Shown here piece by piece: positions 46,005-56,261 of a stretch of DNA of 64,000 nt. The DNA lies in NCBI RefSeq assembly GCF_038502225.1, contig NC_091303.1:26038770-26102769 (forward strand), read 5' to 3'. The translations under genes were made by a program, and so were the position numbers. This stretch comes from Cherax quadricarinatus. Lineage: Eukaryota; Arthropoda; Malacostraca; Decapoda; Parastacidae. Every line of letters starts with the position of its first letter. Position 1 is the stretch's first letter. The notes under the pieces were generated by a model that was not told where the DNA came from, searched no databases, and saw only the letters and a program-made list of their open reading frames with translations.

Positions 46005-46972
46005 CATGCCATCCTTTGCAGACAATACCAGGATCTGCATAAAACTGTCATCTATTGAGGAAATGATTAACCTCCAAGAAATATACAAACCAAGTTTTCC
46101 AGTGGGCAACGGAAAACAATATGATGTTCAATGAAGACAAATTCCAACTACTCCGTTATGGAAAACTGGAGGAGATAATAATTAAAACTGAATATACTAC
46201 AAACTTTAATCATACAATAGAGCGAAAAATAATGTGAGGGACCCGGGAGTGGTAATGTCTGAGGATCTCACTTTTAAGGATCACAACAGTGCCACGATCA
46301 CAACTGCCAAGAAAATGATAGGATAGATAATGAGAACGTTCAAAACAAGAGATGCCAAGCCAATGATGATCCATTTCACTTGTTCTCTGTACACTGGAAT
46401 ACTGCTGTACATTAACATCTCCGTTCAAAGCAGGTGAAATTTCAGATCTAGAGAATGCACAAAGAACTTTTACTGCACATGTAAGTTCCATCAAAGACCT
46501 CAACTACTGGGAACGCCTGGAAGCACTCGACTCGCTGGAACGCAGACGAAACAGGTATATCATAATCTACACTTGGAAAATCCTAGAAGGAATGGTCCCG
46601 AATCTGCACACACAAATCACTCCCTATGAAAGTAAAAGACTTGGTAGGCGGTGCAAAATACTCCCAATGAAAAGTAGAGGCGCCATTGGTACACTAAGGG
46701 AATACACAATAAGTGTCCGAGGCCCAAGACTGTTCAACAGCCTCTCAGTATGCATAAGGGGAATCACCAATAGACCCCTGGCTGCCTTCAAGAGGGAGCT
46801 GGGCAAATACTTAAAGTCGTTGCCGAATCAGCCGGGCTGTGGTTCGTACGTTGGACTACGTGCGGCCAGTAGTAACAGTCTGGTTGATCAGGCCCCGATC
46901 TACTGGGAGGACTGGTCGTGAGCTGGGCCGAGGGGGCGTTGATTTCCAGAATATCCTCCAGGTAGACCACAA
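46005..46972 (+). mobile_element. LINE (CR1/L2-like) C-terminal half, sense
   Basis: On the plus strand, SFADNTRICIKLSSIEEM (46010-46065) is a degenerate FADDT palm box. The NNMMFNEDKFQL region follows, then an RT-thumb-like stretch broken by stops (46230-46420). Then comes ERLEALDSLERRRNRYIII-type sequence (46510-46570), MVPNLHTQITPYESKRLGRR and RGPRLFNSLS (46592-46750), and the tail CAGCCGGGCTGTGG to GAGGGGGCGTTGA and CCTCCAGGTAG (46970). The copy is inactive. The tail matches those at 38952 and 61870. Confidence 0.8.
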
Positions 46973-48128
46973 AGGACTCCTGCGTTATCTCACATGTCAT
47001 CACACCACATGGGACTCCTGCGTTATCTCACACGTCATCACACCACATGGGACTCCTGCGTTATCTCACACGTCATCACAGCACCACATGGGACTCCTGC
47101 GTTATCTCACACGTCATCACACCACATGTGGCCCGGTGGTCTGGTGGCTAAAGCTCCCGCTTCACACACGGAGGGCCCGGGTTCGATTCCCGGCGGGTGG
47201 AAATTCCGACACGTTTCCTTACACCTATTGTCCTGTTCACCTAGCAGCAAATAGGTACCCGGGTGTTAGTCGACTGGTGTGGGTCGCATCCTGGGGGACA
47301 AGATTAAGGACCCCAATGGAAATAAGTTAGACAGTCCTCGATGACGCACTGACTTTCTTGGGTTATCCTGGGTGGCTAACCCTCCGGGGTTAAAAATCCG
47401 AACGAAATCTTATCTTATCTTATCTTATGGGACTCCTGCGTTATCTCACACGTCATCACACCACATGGGACTCCTGCGTTATCTCACACGTCATCACAAC
47501 ACCACATGGGACTCCTGCGTTATCTCACACGTCATCACACCACATGGGACTCCTGCGTTATCTCACACGTCATCACAACACATGGGACTCCTGCGTTATC
47601 TCACACGTCATCACAACACATGGGACTCCTGCGTTATCTCACACGTCATCACACCACATGGGACTCCTGCGTTATCTCACACGTCATCACAACACATGGG
47701 ACTCCTGCGTTATCTCACACGTCATCACACCACATGGGACTCCTGTGTTATCTCACACGTCATCACAACACCACATGGGACTCCTGCGTTATCTCACACG
47801 TCATCACAATATCACATGGGACTCCTGCGTTATCTCACACGTCATCACACCACATGGGACTCCTGCGTTATCTCACACGTCATCACAACACCACATGGGA
47901 CTCCTGTGTTATCTCACGTCATCACAACACCACATGGGACTCCTGCGTTATCTCACACGTCATCACACCACATGGGACTCCTGCGTTATCTCACACGTCA
48001 TCACAACACCACATGGGACTCCTGTGTTATCTCACGTCATCACAACACCACATGGGACTCCTGCGTTATCTCACACGTCATCACATCACGTGGGACTCCT
48101 GCGTTATCTCACACGTCATCACAACACC
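46972..48128. repeat. 38-bp minisatellite interrupted by a SINE
   Basis: The unit is CATCACACCACATGGGACTC plus CTGCGTTATCTCACACGT, 38 bp, with forms of about 34-41 bp caused by ACAACACCAC, ACAACAC or loss of ACAC. A SINE splits it at 47130-47427. Three plus-strand frames are open; I treat them as artefacts. Confidence 0.95.
47130..47427 (+). mobile_element. tRNA-derived SINE with (TTATC)n tail
   Basis: Box A is TGGTCTGGTGG (47137-47147) and box B is GGTTCGATTCC (47180-47190). The loop TTCACAC again suggests a tRNA-Val(CAC) origin. The body and unique region agree with the copy at 44586-44880, and the 3' end is a run of TTATC. It sits inside one 38-bp unit of the surrounding array, which resumes with GGGACTCCTGCG. 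Transcription by polymerase III from the internal promoter is expected for an active copy. Confidence 0.9.
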
Positions 48129-48199
48129 AACGTGGTACATGTTAACACCAGCAGTGAATCACAATACCGTGCCTCTAACAATTCACAACCAACCCACAA

Positions 48200-48275
48200 T
48201 ATGGTGAGAAAGGTTTAGACGTTTCGGTGCAGGAAAAACCCGAAACGTCATCTTAAGTTTCCTTTTGAAATTGTG
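48200..48275. mobile_element. Possible PLE footprint (inverted GAAACGTC)
   Basis: GACGTTTCGG at 48218 and its complement CCGAAACGTC, with about 13 bases between them, reproduce the head-to-head GAAACGT layout of PLE 3' ends. No further similarity could be established by eye. Confidence 0.35.
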
Positions 48276-48664
48276 ATTAAGTTGAGAATACTCCAACCTG
48301 GTCAGATTTCAATACGCAGTATGAGATGTACACCACAGACCAGTATGTAAACTGGCTTATACATACCAGGCAGGACTTGTACCCACCGCCTGAACAACCG
48401 GGCTATGCTGTTGATGACTCTTAGTACCAAATAACTGACTGACTGACAGTCGAGCATGAGGTTTGATCTGGGACTGAGATAATCCATCCACGATCCTCGA
48501 AATCGACAACAGGTAGAACACAGGTGGGCAACATTCCCTACTTCGTACCTAACCTATTTGTAAAGCCACAGAAATATTGTTTCAGCGACTTATTCCACCA
48601 CGCGTGGGTTTTAAATACCATCATATAATAATAAACTGGAATGACATGGATTCAAGCGTAACCA
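48276..48664. other. Unassigned interval
   Basis: No gene, element or period recognised. Confidence 0.4.
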
Positions 48665-50135
48665 TGACAACATGGCTGAGAGCAGTGGGTGGTGACACAA
48701 CATGGCTGAGAGCAGTGGGTGGTGACACAACATGGCTGAGAGCAGTGGGTGGTGACACAACATGGCTGAGAGCAGTGGGTGGTGACACAACATGGCTGAG
48801 AGCAGTGGGTGGTGACACAACATGGCTGAGAGCAGTGGGTGGTGACACAACATGGCTGAGAGCAGTGGGTGGTGACACAACATGGCTGAGAGCAGTGGGT
48901 GGTGACACAACATGGCTGAGAGCAGTGGGTGGTGACACAACATGACTGAGAGCAGTGGGTGGTGACACAACATGGCTGAGAGTAGTGGGTGGTGACACAA
49001 CATGGCTGAGAGCAGTGGGTGGTGACACAACATGGCTGAGAGTAGTGGGTGGTGACACAACATGGCTGAGAGCAGTGGGTGGTGACACAACATGGCTGAG
49101 AGCAGTGGGTGGTGACACAACATGGCTGAGAGCAGTGGGTGGTGACACAACATGGCTGAGAGCAGTGGGTGGTGACACCACATGGATGAGAGCAGTGGGT
49201 GGTGACACCACAAAGATGAGAGCAGTAGGGGGTGACACCACAACATGGCTGAGAGCAGTGGGGGGTGACACCACAACATGGCTGAGAGCAGTGGGGGGTG
49301 ACACCACAACATGGCTGAGAGCAGTGGGTGGTGACACCACAACATGGCTGAGAGCAGTGGGTGGTGGCACCATAACATGGCTGAGAGCAGTGGGTGGTGA
49401 CACCACAACATGGCTGAGAGCAGTGGGTGGTGACACCACATGGCTGAGAGCAGTGGGGGTTGACACCACAACATGGCTGAGAGCAGTGGGGGTTGACACC
49501 ACAACATGGCTGAGAGCAGTGGGGGTTGACATCACAACATGGCTGAGAGCAGTGGGGGTTGACACCACAACATGGCTGAGAGCAGTGGGGGTTGACACCA
49601 CAACATGGCTGAGAGCAGTGGGGGTTGACACCACAACATGGCTGAGAGCAGTGGGTGGTGACACCACAACATGGCTGAGAGCAATGGGGGGTGACACCAC
49701 AACATGGCTGAGAGCAGTGGGGGTTGACACCACAACATGGCTGAGAGCAGTGGGGGTTGACACCACAACATGGCTGAGAGCAGTGGGTGGTGACACCACA
49801 ACATGGCTGAGAGCAATGGGGGGTGACACCACAACATGGCTGAGAGCAGTGGGGGTTGACACCACAACATGGCTGAGAGCAGTGGGTGGTGACACCACAA
49901 CATGGCTGAGAGCAATGGGGGGTGACACCACAACATGGCTGAGAGCAATGGGGGTTGACACCACAACATGGCTGAGAGCAGTGGGTGGTGACACCACAAC
50001 ATGGCTGAGAGCAGTGGGTGGTGACACCACAACATGGCTGAGAGCAATGGGGGGTGACACCACAACATGGCTGAGAGCAATGGGGGGTGACATCACAACA
50101 TGCCTGAGAGCAGTGGGTGGTGACACCACAACAGT
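48665..50135. repeat. 30/33-bp minisatellite (ATGGCTGAGAGCAGTGGGTG)
   Basis: Up to about 49170 the unit is ATGGCTGAGAGCAGTGGGTG plus GTGACACAAC (30 bp). From about 49200 it gains ACC (GTGACACCACAAC, 33 bp) and shows GGGGGTTGAC and GCAATGGGGGG variants. The switch in unit length is sharp. Both strands are open over long stretches; no gene is called. Confidence 0.97.
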
Positions 50136-50166
50136 GTTAATAGGTGACCAACAAACACTAAAACAA

Positions 50167-50410
50167 GTGTTCCTTAAGAGGTAACCAGCAGACACAGTAA
50201 CACAAGAACAATGTTGTGTACGAGGAGGTAACCAGCAGACACAGTAACACAAGAACAATGTTGTGTACGAGGAGGTAACCAGCAGACACAGTAACACAAG
50301 AACAATGTTGTGTACGAGGAGGTAACCAGCAGACACAGTAACACAAGAACAATGTTGTGTACGAGGAGGTAACCAGCAGACACAGTAACACAAAAGCAGT
50401 GCTGTTCACC
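50167..50410. repeat. 47-bp minisatellite
   Basis: AGGTAACCAGCAGACACAGT starts at 50179, 50226 and 50273 and continues to about 50400. Units also contain AACACAAGAACAATGTTGTG. Five copies; the last is diverged. Confidence 0.95.
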
Positions 50411-50524
50411 AAGAGGCAACCAACTCATTAAATGAAGGGCACAACCACTTACGTGAGTACACATAGGTTTAAATATTATTTACCGTGCAGAACCACCACT
50501 GTGAAAAAAATAGCGAAATTCCAA

Positions 50525-50552
50525 GCGCTTTCGTGACTTCTCACATTATCGA
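50525..50552 (-). ncRNA. Hammerhead-like core, outer PLE left end
   Basis: On the minus strand GATAAT is followed by GTGA-GAAG-TCAC (four-pair hairpin) and GAAAGCGC. The right-arm counterpart (53280-53310) has AAAA in place of GAAA. The first box departs from CTGATGA. Confidence 0.35.
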
Positions 50553-51074
50553 GGAACTATAAAAAATAAAAGGTTAATAGGAAGGCATGTAAGGACGAGA
50601 CTACACCTCGCTCCCCCCCACAACACCACCTGACTTTTTATGATGATGTAAGTAGGTAATCAGTTATCCGTGAAACACAGGTTATATTCTACCCAAAAAT
50701 TTGTCTAATGTACCTTAAATTCTTCCCAAATTTTATTAATAAATGAATACGATTTATATAAACCAAAATAAATATTCATATTATTTTCAAAACTACTTTT
50801 TATGAAACATGATTCTATTATATTCCTGTCGACCATGGGCTTGCTCGATATAATTTTCTCAGCCTTTTAATATCAAATGGATGGTTAAAATCTCTCACAA
50901 TAATAAACAGAGCATTAGAATCTTGTCCACTTCTAATGATATATTTAAGCTGTTTTAACCTAAGTTCAAGACTTTTACCAGTTTCACTGTAATAAACTTT
51001 ATCACATATTTGACAAGGAATTTTATGGTTTAGAAAAACACGTAAGCAAACACTAGGAAATATTTATTAGAAAA

Positions 51075-51100
51075 CGTTTCGATCCTGGGGCCTTGATCAC
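51075..51100 (-). ncRNA. Hammerhead-like core, inner PLE left end
   Basis: On the minus strand: GTGATCAAGGCCCCAGGATC followed by GAAACG. The stem carries one change relative to the right-end copy, which pairs GGTC with GACC. Confidence 0.4.
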
Positions 51101-51215
51101 TTCTAACATACAGAGGTTGAAAGACAGTATAGTATATAGGCGGAGAGTGAGGTGTGAGTGACGCATGGGGACCTTAAGAATATTATATTGGGATGAGGAC
51201 GAGCAGACGATGAGA

Positions 51216-52447
51216 TCATGTGACTCCTGTGTTGCTGGGTAGGTTCTGCTTTGCCTGGTTGAGTATCATGGATGCTAATGTTTTAGAAATTTTGTGGTTT
51301 CCAGTGTTACGTTCTATTACGTCGGTGACAGCGATTAGCGAGGCTTCTAGACACCGTCGGCGCCTAACGTTTTGTTCGGTGAGAACGAGTTGTGCCTCAT
51401 CCCAGTTCATCACATGCCCCGTGGAGTCTCTGTGGTGGACACAGGCGTACTGTACCTTAAGTCGTCTCTGTTACTGGCATTTTGATGCTTGTTCAGGCAG
51501 ACCACAAGATCTCTGCCTGTTTCTCCTACATATTTCTTGGGACAGAATCCACAGGGGATGGTGTAGACGCCTGCTGTGGAAGTTAGAGGTGTGGGGCTGC
51601 GTTTCGTAGTGAGGTCTTTGATAGATGATGTGTTTATGGTGGAAACATTTATGTTACTCTTAGCAAGTGCCCGGCGAGTATTAGTGGCAACATCACCACA
51701 GGGGAGCACTATAAACTGCTTAGAGGGCAGTGTTGAGGATAGTGTGTACCTTGAGTCTGCAATCTCGGATGAGGATGGAAACTGAAGACGTGTAAAGGCT
51801 TGTGTTATGTAAATACATTCCTTAAGAAAACAAGGACTGGAGATGCGAGGAGCTCTCAAGAAGAAGCCAGTGAGGACTCATCTTTTAGTGCGGATGTCTT
51901 GGTGTGAATAGAAGTATATAAGATCGTCCTTGTTGGTAGGTTTTCTAAACACTCTGAAGAGAAGTTTGTCACTGTCGAGAGATCTGCACAGGAGGACGTC
52001 GAGGAAAGAAAGTTTGCCATCTTTCTCGAGTTCAAGTGTAAACTTTATTGACGGTTCGGCTGCAGTGATCTTGTTGAGGAGGGCCTGTATACTGAGACTT
52101 CTCGGACAGAAAACCAGTATATCATCAACGTATCTTAGCCAGGTAACGGTGTTGGAAATGAAGGTGCTGAATTTCTCTGTCTCTGGGTTTTCCATGAAGA
52201 GATTGGCAAGGACAGCACTGAGCGGGCTGCCCATTGGCATTGTCCTGATACTTGAAGAAGTTGAAATTAACACAGAGATCCACACTAGACTGATGAAATC
52301 TAGAAGAGGTAAAGGCAGGTCGTGGTTTTCAGAGAGCCTCTGTCTCAGAATGTTTATTGCAGCATCAGTAGGAACGCTGGTAAAGAGGACTGTGAGACCG
52401 AAGGAAGCCATGCTTTTGTTTTTAACATTCACAGCCCTATTTACCAA
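51216..52447 (-). pseudogene. Decayed PLE RT/GIY-YIG protein (inner element, long arm)
   Basis: Reading from 52447: FGLTVLFTSVPTDAAINI is palm motif A with the Asp replaced (normally LDV.SLFT), PMGSPLSA follows, and WLRYVDDILVFCP is the catalytic box. FRKPTNKDDLIYFYSH comes next. An in-frame TGA (51878-51880) stands after DIRTKR, and the frame then resumes with VLTGFFLRAPRIS. The nuclease has AGVYTIPCGFCPKKYVGETG, but the position of its catalytic Arg reads Cys (DLVVCLNKHQ). A frameshift near 51455 moves the end to another frame (MMNWDEAQLVLTEQNVRRRR, 51216-51413). Three independent defects mean it cannot encode an active enzyme. Confidence 0.87.
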
Positions 52448-52735
52448 CGTTCCTACTTATGCTGCAATAAACATTCTGAGATAGAGGCTCATTGAAAACC
52501 ATAACCTGTCTTTACCTCTTCTAGATTTCATCAGTCTAGTATGGATCTCGGTGTTAATTTCAACTTCAAGTATCAGGAAAACTGTTATAAACAAAGCTTT
52601 GGGATGGCAATGGGCAGCCTGCTCAGTGCCATCGTCTACCCGTCCTCACCCCCATATGGCATTCTTCAGGTCACCATGCATCACTCACACCTCACTCTCC
52701 AACTATACTGTCTTTCTACCTCTGTATGTTAGAAG
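52430..52735 (+). pseudogene. PLE RT scrap (inner element, short arm)
   Basis: Plus-strand readings ALFTNVPTYAAINILR, then LPLLDFISLVWISVL, then FGMAMGSLLSA cover palm motif A's neighbour to the GLPMGS equivalent, and then jump directly to the 3' untranslated end. The stretch is interrupted by a stop after ILR and by a frame change. It is the head-to-head partner of the longer minus-strand arm. Confidence 0.75.
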
Positions 52736-52760
52736 TGATCAAGGTCCCAGGACCGAAACG
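52735..52760 (+). ncRNA. Hammerhead-like core, inner PLE right end
   Basis: GTGATCAAGGTCCCAGGACC is followed by GAAACG. The hairpin is GGTC-CCAG-GACC. TGATCA differs by one base from the TGATGA of the hammerhead box. This is the closest match to a hammerhead core among the four PLEs with clear termini. Confidence 0.45.
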
Positions 52761-53441
52761 TTTCCTAATAAATATGTCCTAGTGTTTGCTTATATGTTTT
52801 TGTAAACCAACTTGTCGGTATTTATTACCAAGGTTTATACTAAGGAATCTTACAGACACACCCGTCATCATTTTGGGGGATTTTTTTATCAAAAGTTTTT
52901 AACTGTGTCAAGATTTTTAAATACAACTTTGATATTAAAATTCTTAAGTAGAGAAGGCATATCAATCAAGTTTTCATGTTAAGGGAGAACCAACATACTT
53001 TTAATTAAACAAGGTTGGCTGTCCCTTTTTGAATTGTAAAAAGCATTTCTAGCTATTTTAAAAGGCTTATCCAGTTTCTTGCGTATTTTAGATCAATAGC
53101 TATTTCATAAATTTTGGAGATTTCTTCATACATGAACCCTGGACTACAAATACGTAAATCTCTCAAAAACACTGATGAGAATACCGACAGTTTAACTCTA
53201 TCTTGATGTTGGGGGTGGCAGCAAGGCGTAGTCTCTCATCCTTATGTGCCTTCCTGTTAAATTTTTATTTTTATAGTTCCTTGATAATGTGTCAAGTCAC
53301 AAAATCGCTTGGAATTTCGCTATTTTTTCACAGTTGTTGTTCTGCATATTGTGACATCACTTGTTTACTGTGATCTTATTGCGTTATTTACTGTGTAAGG
53401 AGTACCGGAGACTGGACCATCGACCCTGTGTTATCAGTAGT

Positions 53442-53722
53442 ATCAATTACCAGTAGTGTCAGTAGTATGTGACTCATACCAACCGTTACTGATTCACCGT
53501 CTCTCCAACGTCATCACTGACCATTACTGAGTCATTCTGCTGGCTATAGCATGATGTTTGAATGCCGCTTGCCCTCCGTGCATGGGTACGGCAGTTCAAG
53601 TCGAGACGTCAGAGAGAAGACAGGTCAGGCTTGGCACTCCTCCTTTAGTACTCGTAATTATAAGTTACCAGCCGTCCGATGTGTGTGTTTTTACCCAATT
53701 CCAGCATTCGAACCCCACACGA
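53442..53722 (+). repeat. Left LTR (possibly 5'-truncated)
   Basis: Shares with 55458-55737 the segments ATCAGTAGTATCA, CATACCAACCGTTACTGATT, AGACAGGTCAGGCTTGGC, and CCAATTCCAGCATTCGAACC. Starts about 50 bp after the outer PLE. Confidence 0.75.
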
Positions 53723-53727
53723 CAAAT

Positions 53728-53744
53728 TGGTAGCAGAATTGTGG
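53728..53744 (+). promoter_or_regulatory. Candidate primer binding site
   Basis: TGGTAGCAGAATTGTGG starts 5 bp after the last base shared with the right LTR. A tRNA-complementary site starting with TGG is expected at this place. The tRNA was not identified. Confidence 0.4.
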
Positions 53745-54039
53745 ATCTGGATTTACGGGTATTTCTGCAGATATAAGTACATCAAGCCAGGTCATTGTGA
53801 GTGCTGCGCGTGTTCCCCAAGCCAGCCAGCCCGCCGTCTCTTCACTCACCCCACCTCCACCTGGCGGCACCAGCCTGCAATGCCAGTTTGTACAGCCATC
53901 TCTTAAGCTTCCTGGCTAAGCTCATGTGCTAACTGCTTTAATGTTCAAGGAGTTGATCTGGGTTTTGCAATTAAGCCAGCCAATTAAGTCAGTATGTGGG
54001 AGAGCCCATCCACTCCACCGAGCCTATCCATTCCTCCAG

Positions 54040-54951
54040 TAAGAAAGGACTCCTAAGTCCCCAGTAACAGATAATGGAGGTGAATTCTGTAATGAGATTC
54101 TTGAAAATGTGTGCACTTTGTACAAGATCTCTAAATCAACCATTGTTCCCCACCACCCTGCCAGTAATGGGTTAGTGAAAAGAACTAATAAGAAAGTACT
54201 TGATGTCTTGAGAACCACTATCAATCCCAATAGTGAAGCTTGGGATAAGTTATATCTGATGTTCAATGTGCAATAAATTCTGCTTACAATGCTTCAATAG
54301 GTGACACTCCACATTATGCGTTGTACGGTGTAGATAAACGTTTGCCTTATGAGTTGTTATATTCTAACCCAAAACCAAAGTACAACCCTGATGATTTCAT
54401 AGCAACTCGTACCAGCTTAGCTCAAAATGTTTTTTGAAGAATCCGTGAAACACTTCATAAATCAACAGCAGAATTTACAAGAGTAACTAATACTCGAGCA
54501 AAGCCGTCCAAAATTAAAGTAGGTTCGAGAGTTGCGCTGACTAACAAAACATCTGCAATGCTTAAGCTCGACCAAAAGTTTGTTGGTCCTTATCGAATGG
54601 TTGGACATATCAATGGAAATAAGTATAAAGTTAGAGAAATTAGTACTGGTCAGTATAAAGGTTTGCATTTAGATCATATGAAGTTAGTATGCGATGACGA
54701 TGATGTTCCTACCCAGACTAATGTGACAAACTCTGACAATCCTCTTGACTCTGTACCCTCTACCTCTAATACTCAATCAACCTGAATATCGTTATTCCCT
54801 ACATACATGACAAGTATTGAGAAATCCTCAAGTATCGTTTGTAAATACCAATTTAGATCTTCCTCGACCACGGAATGAGTTAGCTACTGCAACAGAGTTT
54901 GATCCTCCCAGAGATGATAACCATTCTGCATATGTCAATCTTAACCTAGCA
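54040..54951 (+). pseudogene. Ty3/Gypsy integrase C-terminal part, inactive
   Basis: Integrase inserts the element's DNA copy into the host chromosome. The frame gives VTDNGGEF, whose Asp (54070-54072) is the second acidic residue of the D,D(35)E triad. Exactly 36 codons later, in HHPASNGLVKRTNKK, the catalytic Glu position reads Lys (54178-54180). A stop follows at 54274-54276 (MFNVQ*). After a frameshift, 54558-54785 carries KLDQKFVGPYRMVGHINGNK and GLHLDHMKLV, the small C-terminal module with a GPY/F motif. A further frame (about 54812-54951) encodes an acidic tail ending NLYR. Three separate defects make it non-functional. Confidence 0.85.
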
Positions 54952-54989
54952 GAGTTGGGGTTATATGTAAATAATCTGTATAGATGAAT

Positions 54990-55457
54990 AATATAGTTTA
55001 AAATGTATTCCTACTCTCTGCTACAATATCAACTTATTAATATTCAAGAAATTCTTTTTTTGTGTTCACGTTCTCTCCGAATTCTGAGATTTAACAGTCT
55101 AGATTTGAGTACATCAAGTCTGCCTTTTCTGTTAAACACTTCCTTCTTTGTACATATCTTTCCTCAGAATCCATAGATCACATGAATACAGATCAATCGA
55201 TCAATTTTTTTTATCACTTGTATAATTCCACCTTTGAGTCTATTAATTCTATGAATTGTGATATATCATACCTTGTAATGCATTACAATAAGTTCCATTA
55301 CATTAGCTTCCAGCCCAATAATATCCTTATGTATAGTTATAATGTTCAACTGTTGTGTACTATGACATTGTATAGAATCAGCCCAGAGCTGTACGCCTGT
55401 CGCCTCTAGTTTGTATTAGCTGTATGTCGGGACACCATACATTAGTGTCGCTGAGCT
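54990..55457. other. Non-coding part of the LTR element
   Basis: AT-rich sequence between the last coding remnant and the right LTR. No clear polypurine tract is seen next to 55458. Confidence 0.45.
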
Positions 55458-55737
55458 ATCAGTAGTATCAGTTACCAGTAGTGTCAGTAGTGACTCATAC
55501 CAACCGTTACTGATTCACGTCTCCCTACATGATCACTGACTGTTACCGAGTCATTCTGCTGACCATAGTATGATGTCTGAATGCCACTTGCCCTACGGGC
55601 ATGGGTATAGCAGTTCAAGTCAAGACGTTAGAAGACAGGTCAGGCTTGGCGCTCCTCCTTTAGTACTCATAATTATAAGTTACCAGCTGTCCGATGTGTG
55701 TGTTTTTACCCAATTCCAGCATTCGAACCCCACACGA
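55458..55737 (+). repeat. Right LTR
   Basis: Counterpart of 53442-53722, with clear divergence (for example GAAGACAGGTC against GAGAGAAGACAGGTC). Ends in CACACGA like the left copy. Confidence 0.75.
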
Positions 55738-55934
55738 GAGTGTAAGCACACACACACGTCAGCAATATTCTGTAGTTAGAGCTAAGGTATCAAATTTCAA
55801 ATTAACTGAAAATTAAATACCAGAACACAAGAGGCATGCCACTTACAACACTTAATAACTTAAGACTAAGAGGTAGAACCAGAAGCTGGATCGCGACTCT
55901 GGGTGGCACAAGCAACTGCGACAGACATGACAAT

Positions 55935-55935
55935 G

Positions 55936-55979
<44 letters not shown>
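55935..55979. repeat. (CA)n microsatellite
   Basis: About 21 CA units. The surrounding 55740-56260 is otherwise unassigned. Confidence 0.95.
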
Positions 55980-55982
<3 letters not shown>

Positions 55983-56261
55983 AGTAGTGAGCGTGTACAG
56001 AGTAGGTGTTGTGAGCAATTATATGAGTGACAGCCATAGATGAGAGTAATTGGGCAGCAGCAGCAGAGCCACGTGACCCACACCCCATCCTAACAAGACC
56101 TGCTCATCACCCATCATCACCTCCCACACTTACACTCTCCTACACACTCCTACTCTTCCTCTTCCCCAAACACATTTCTCATCCATCCAGACCCTCCAAT
56201 TTCCCGGTGATGCTGCTCCAACTCTACTTCTCCACTTATTCCTTTGGCGAGTTTCGAAAGT

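Larger units (their letters stand above)
51026..52841. mobile_element. Inner Penelope-like element, nested
   Basis: The minus-strand arm (51026 to about 52430) carries RT and GIY-YIG coding sequence. The plus-strand arm (about 52430-52841) carries a short RT scrap and the 3' end. Both termini have AAACACTAGG or its complement CCTAGTGTTTGCTTA next to an AT-rich end. The flanks are AAGGAATTTTA (51015-51025) and AAGGAATCTTA (52842-52852), ten of eleven bases alike, taken as the target duplication. The right end is about 33 bp longer than the left. The target was the GVYKIPC-type motif of the outer element. Confidence 0.85.
50560..53235 (-). pseudogene. Broken GIY-YIG region of the outer PLE (two pieces)
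   Basis: Minus-strand piece 1 (53220 down to 52842) reads LRDLRICSPGFMYEEISKIY with stops further on. This is the linker between reverse transcriptase and nuclease in PLEs. It ends in MMTGVCKI at the insertion point. Piece 2 (51025 down to about 50850) begins with IPC and continues QICDKVYYSETGKSLELRLK, a GIY-YIG nuclease start. Taken together the pieces keep one frame across the inner element when one target duplication is ignored. Several stop codons lie outside this junction. The reverse transcriptase domain itself is not present in this copy. Confidence 0.75.
50484..53383. mobile_element. Outer Penelope-like element, split by another PLE
   Basis: The left terminus (50484 on) and the right part (53240-53383) carry the same 3' end in opposite directions (TTCGCTATTTTTTTCACAG-type sequence). 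The longer arm is on the minus strand and runs from about 53240 down to 50484; the plus-strand arm has only the 3' end. The candidate target duplication is TTATTTAC (50476-50483 and 53384-53391). The right terminus is about 36 bp longer. The inner PLE (51026-52841) interrupts it. Confidence 0.82.
53442..55737 (+). mobile_element. Internally deleted Ty3/Gypsy-type LTR retrotransposon
   Basis: Two similar direct repeats of about 280 bp (53442-53722, 55458-55737) flank 1.7 kb that contains only the end of an integrase and its C-terminal extension. gag, protease and reverse transcriptase are absent, so the interior is deleted. The repeats differ at many positions, indicating an old insertion. A TGG-starting stretch just after the left repeat could be the primer binding site. 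True 5' ends of the repeats are uncertain because their upstream sequences do not match. Confidence 0.75.

Noticed and set aside
47130..47200. Functional tRNA-Val gene
   Set aside because: Box A and box B are present, but the stems are imperfect, and the head is joined to a SINE body found at other sites. The same applies to 25685 and 44880.
53551..53906. Short proteins at the left LTR
   Set aside because: They lie within the LTR and primer-site region and have diverged counterparts in the right LTR; not genes.
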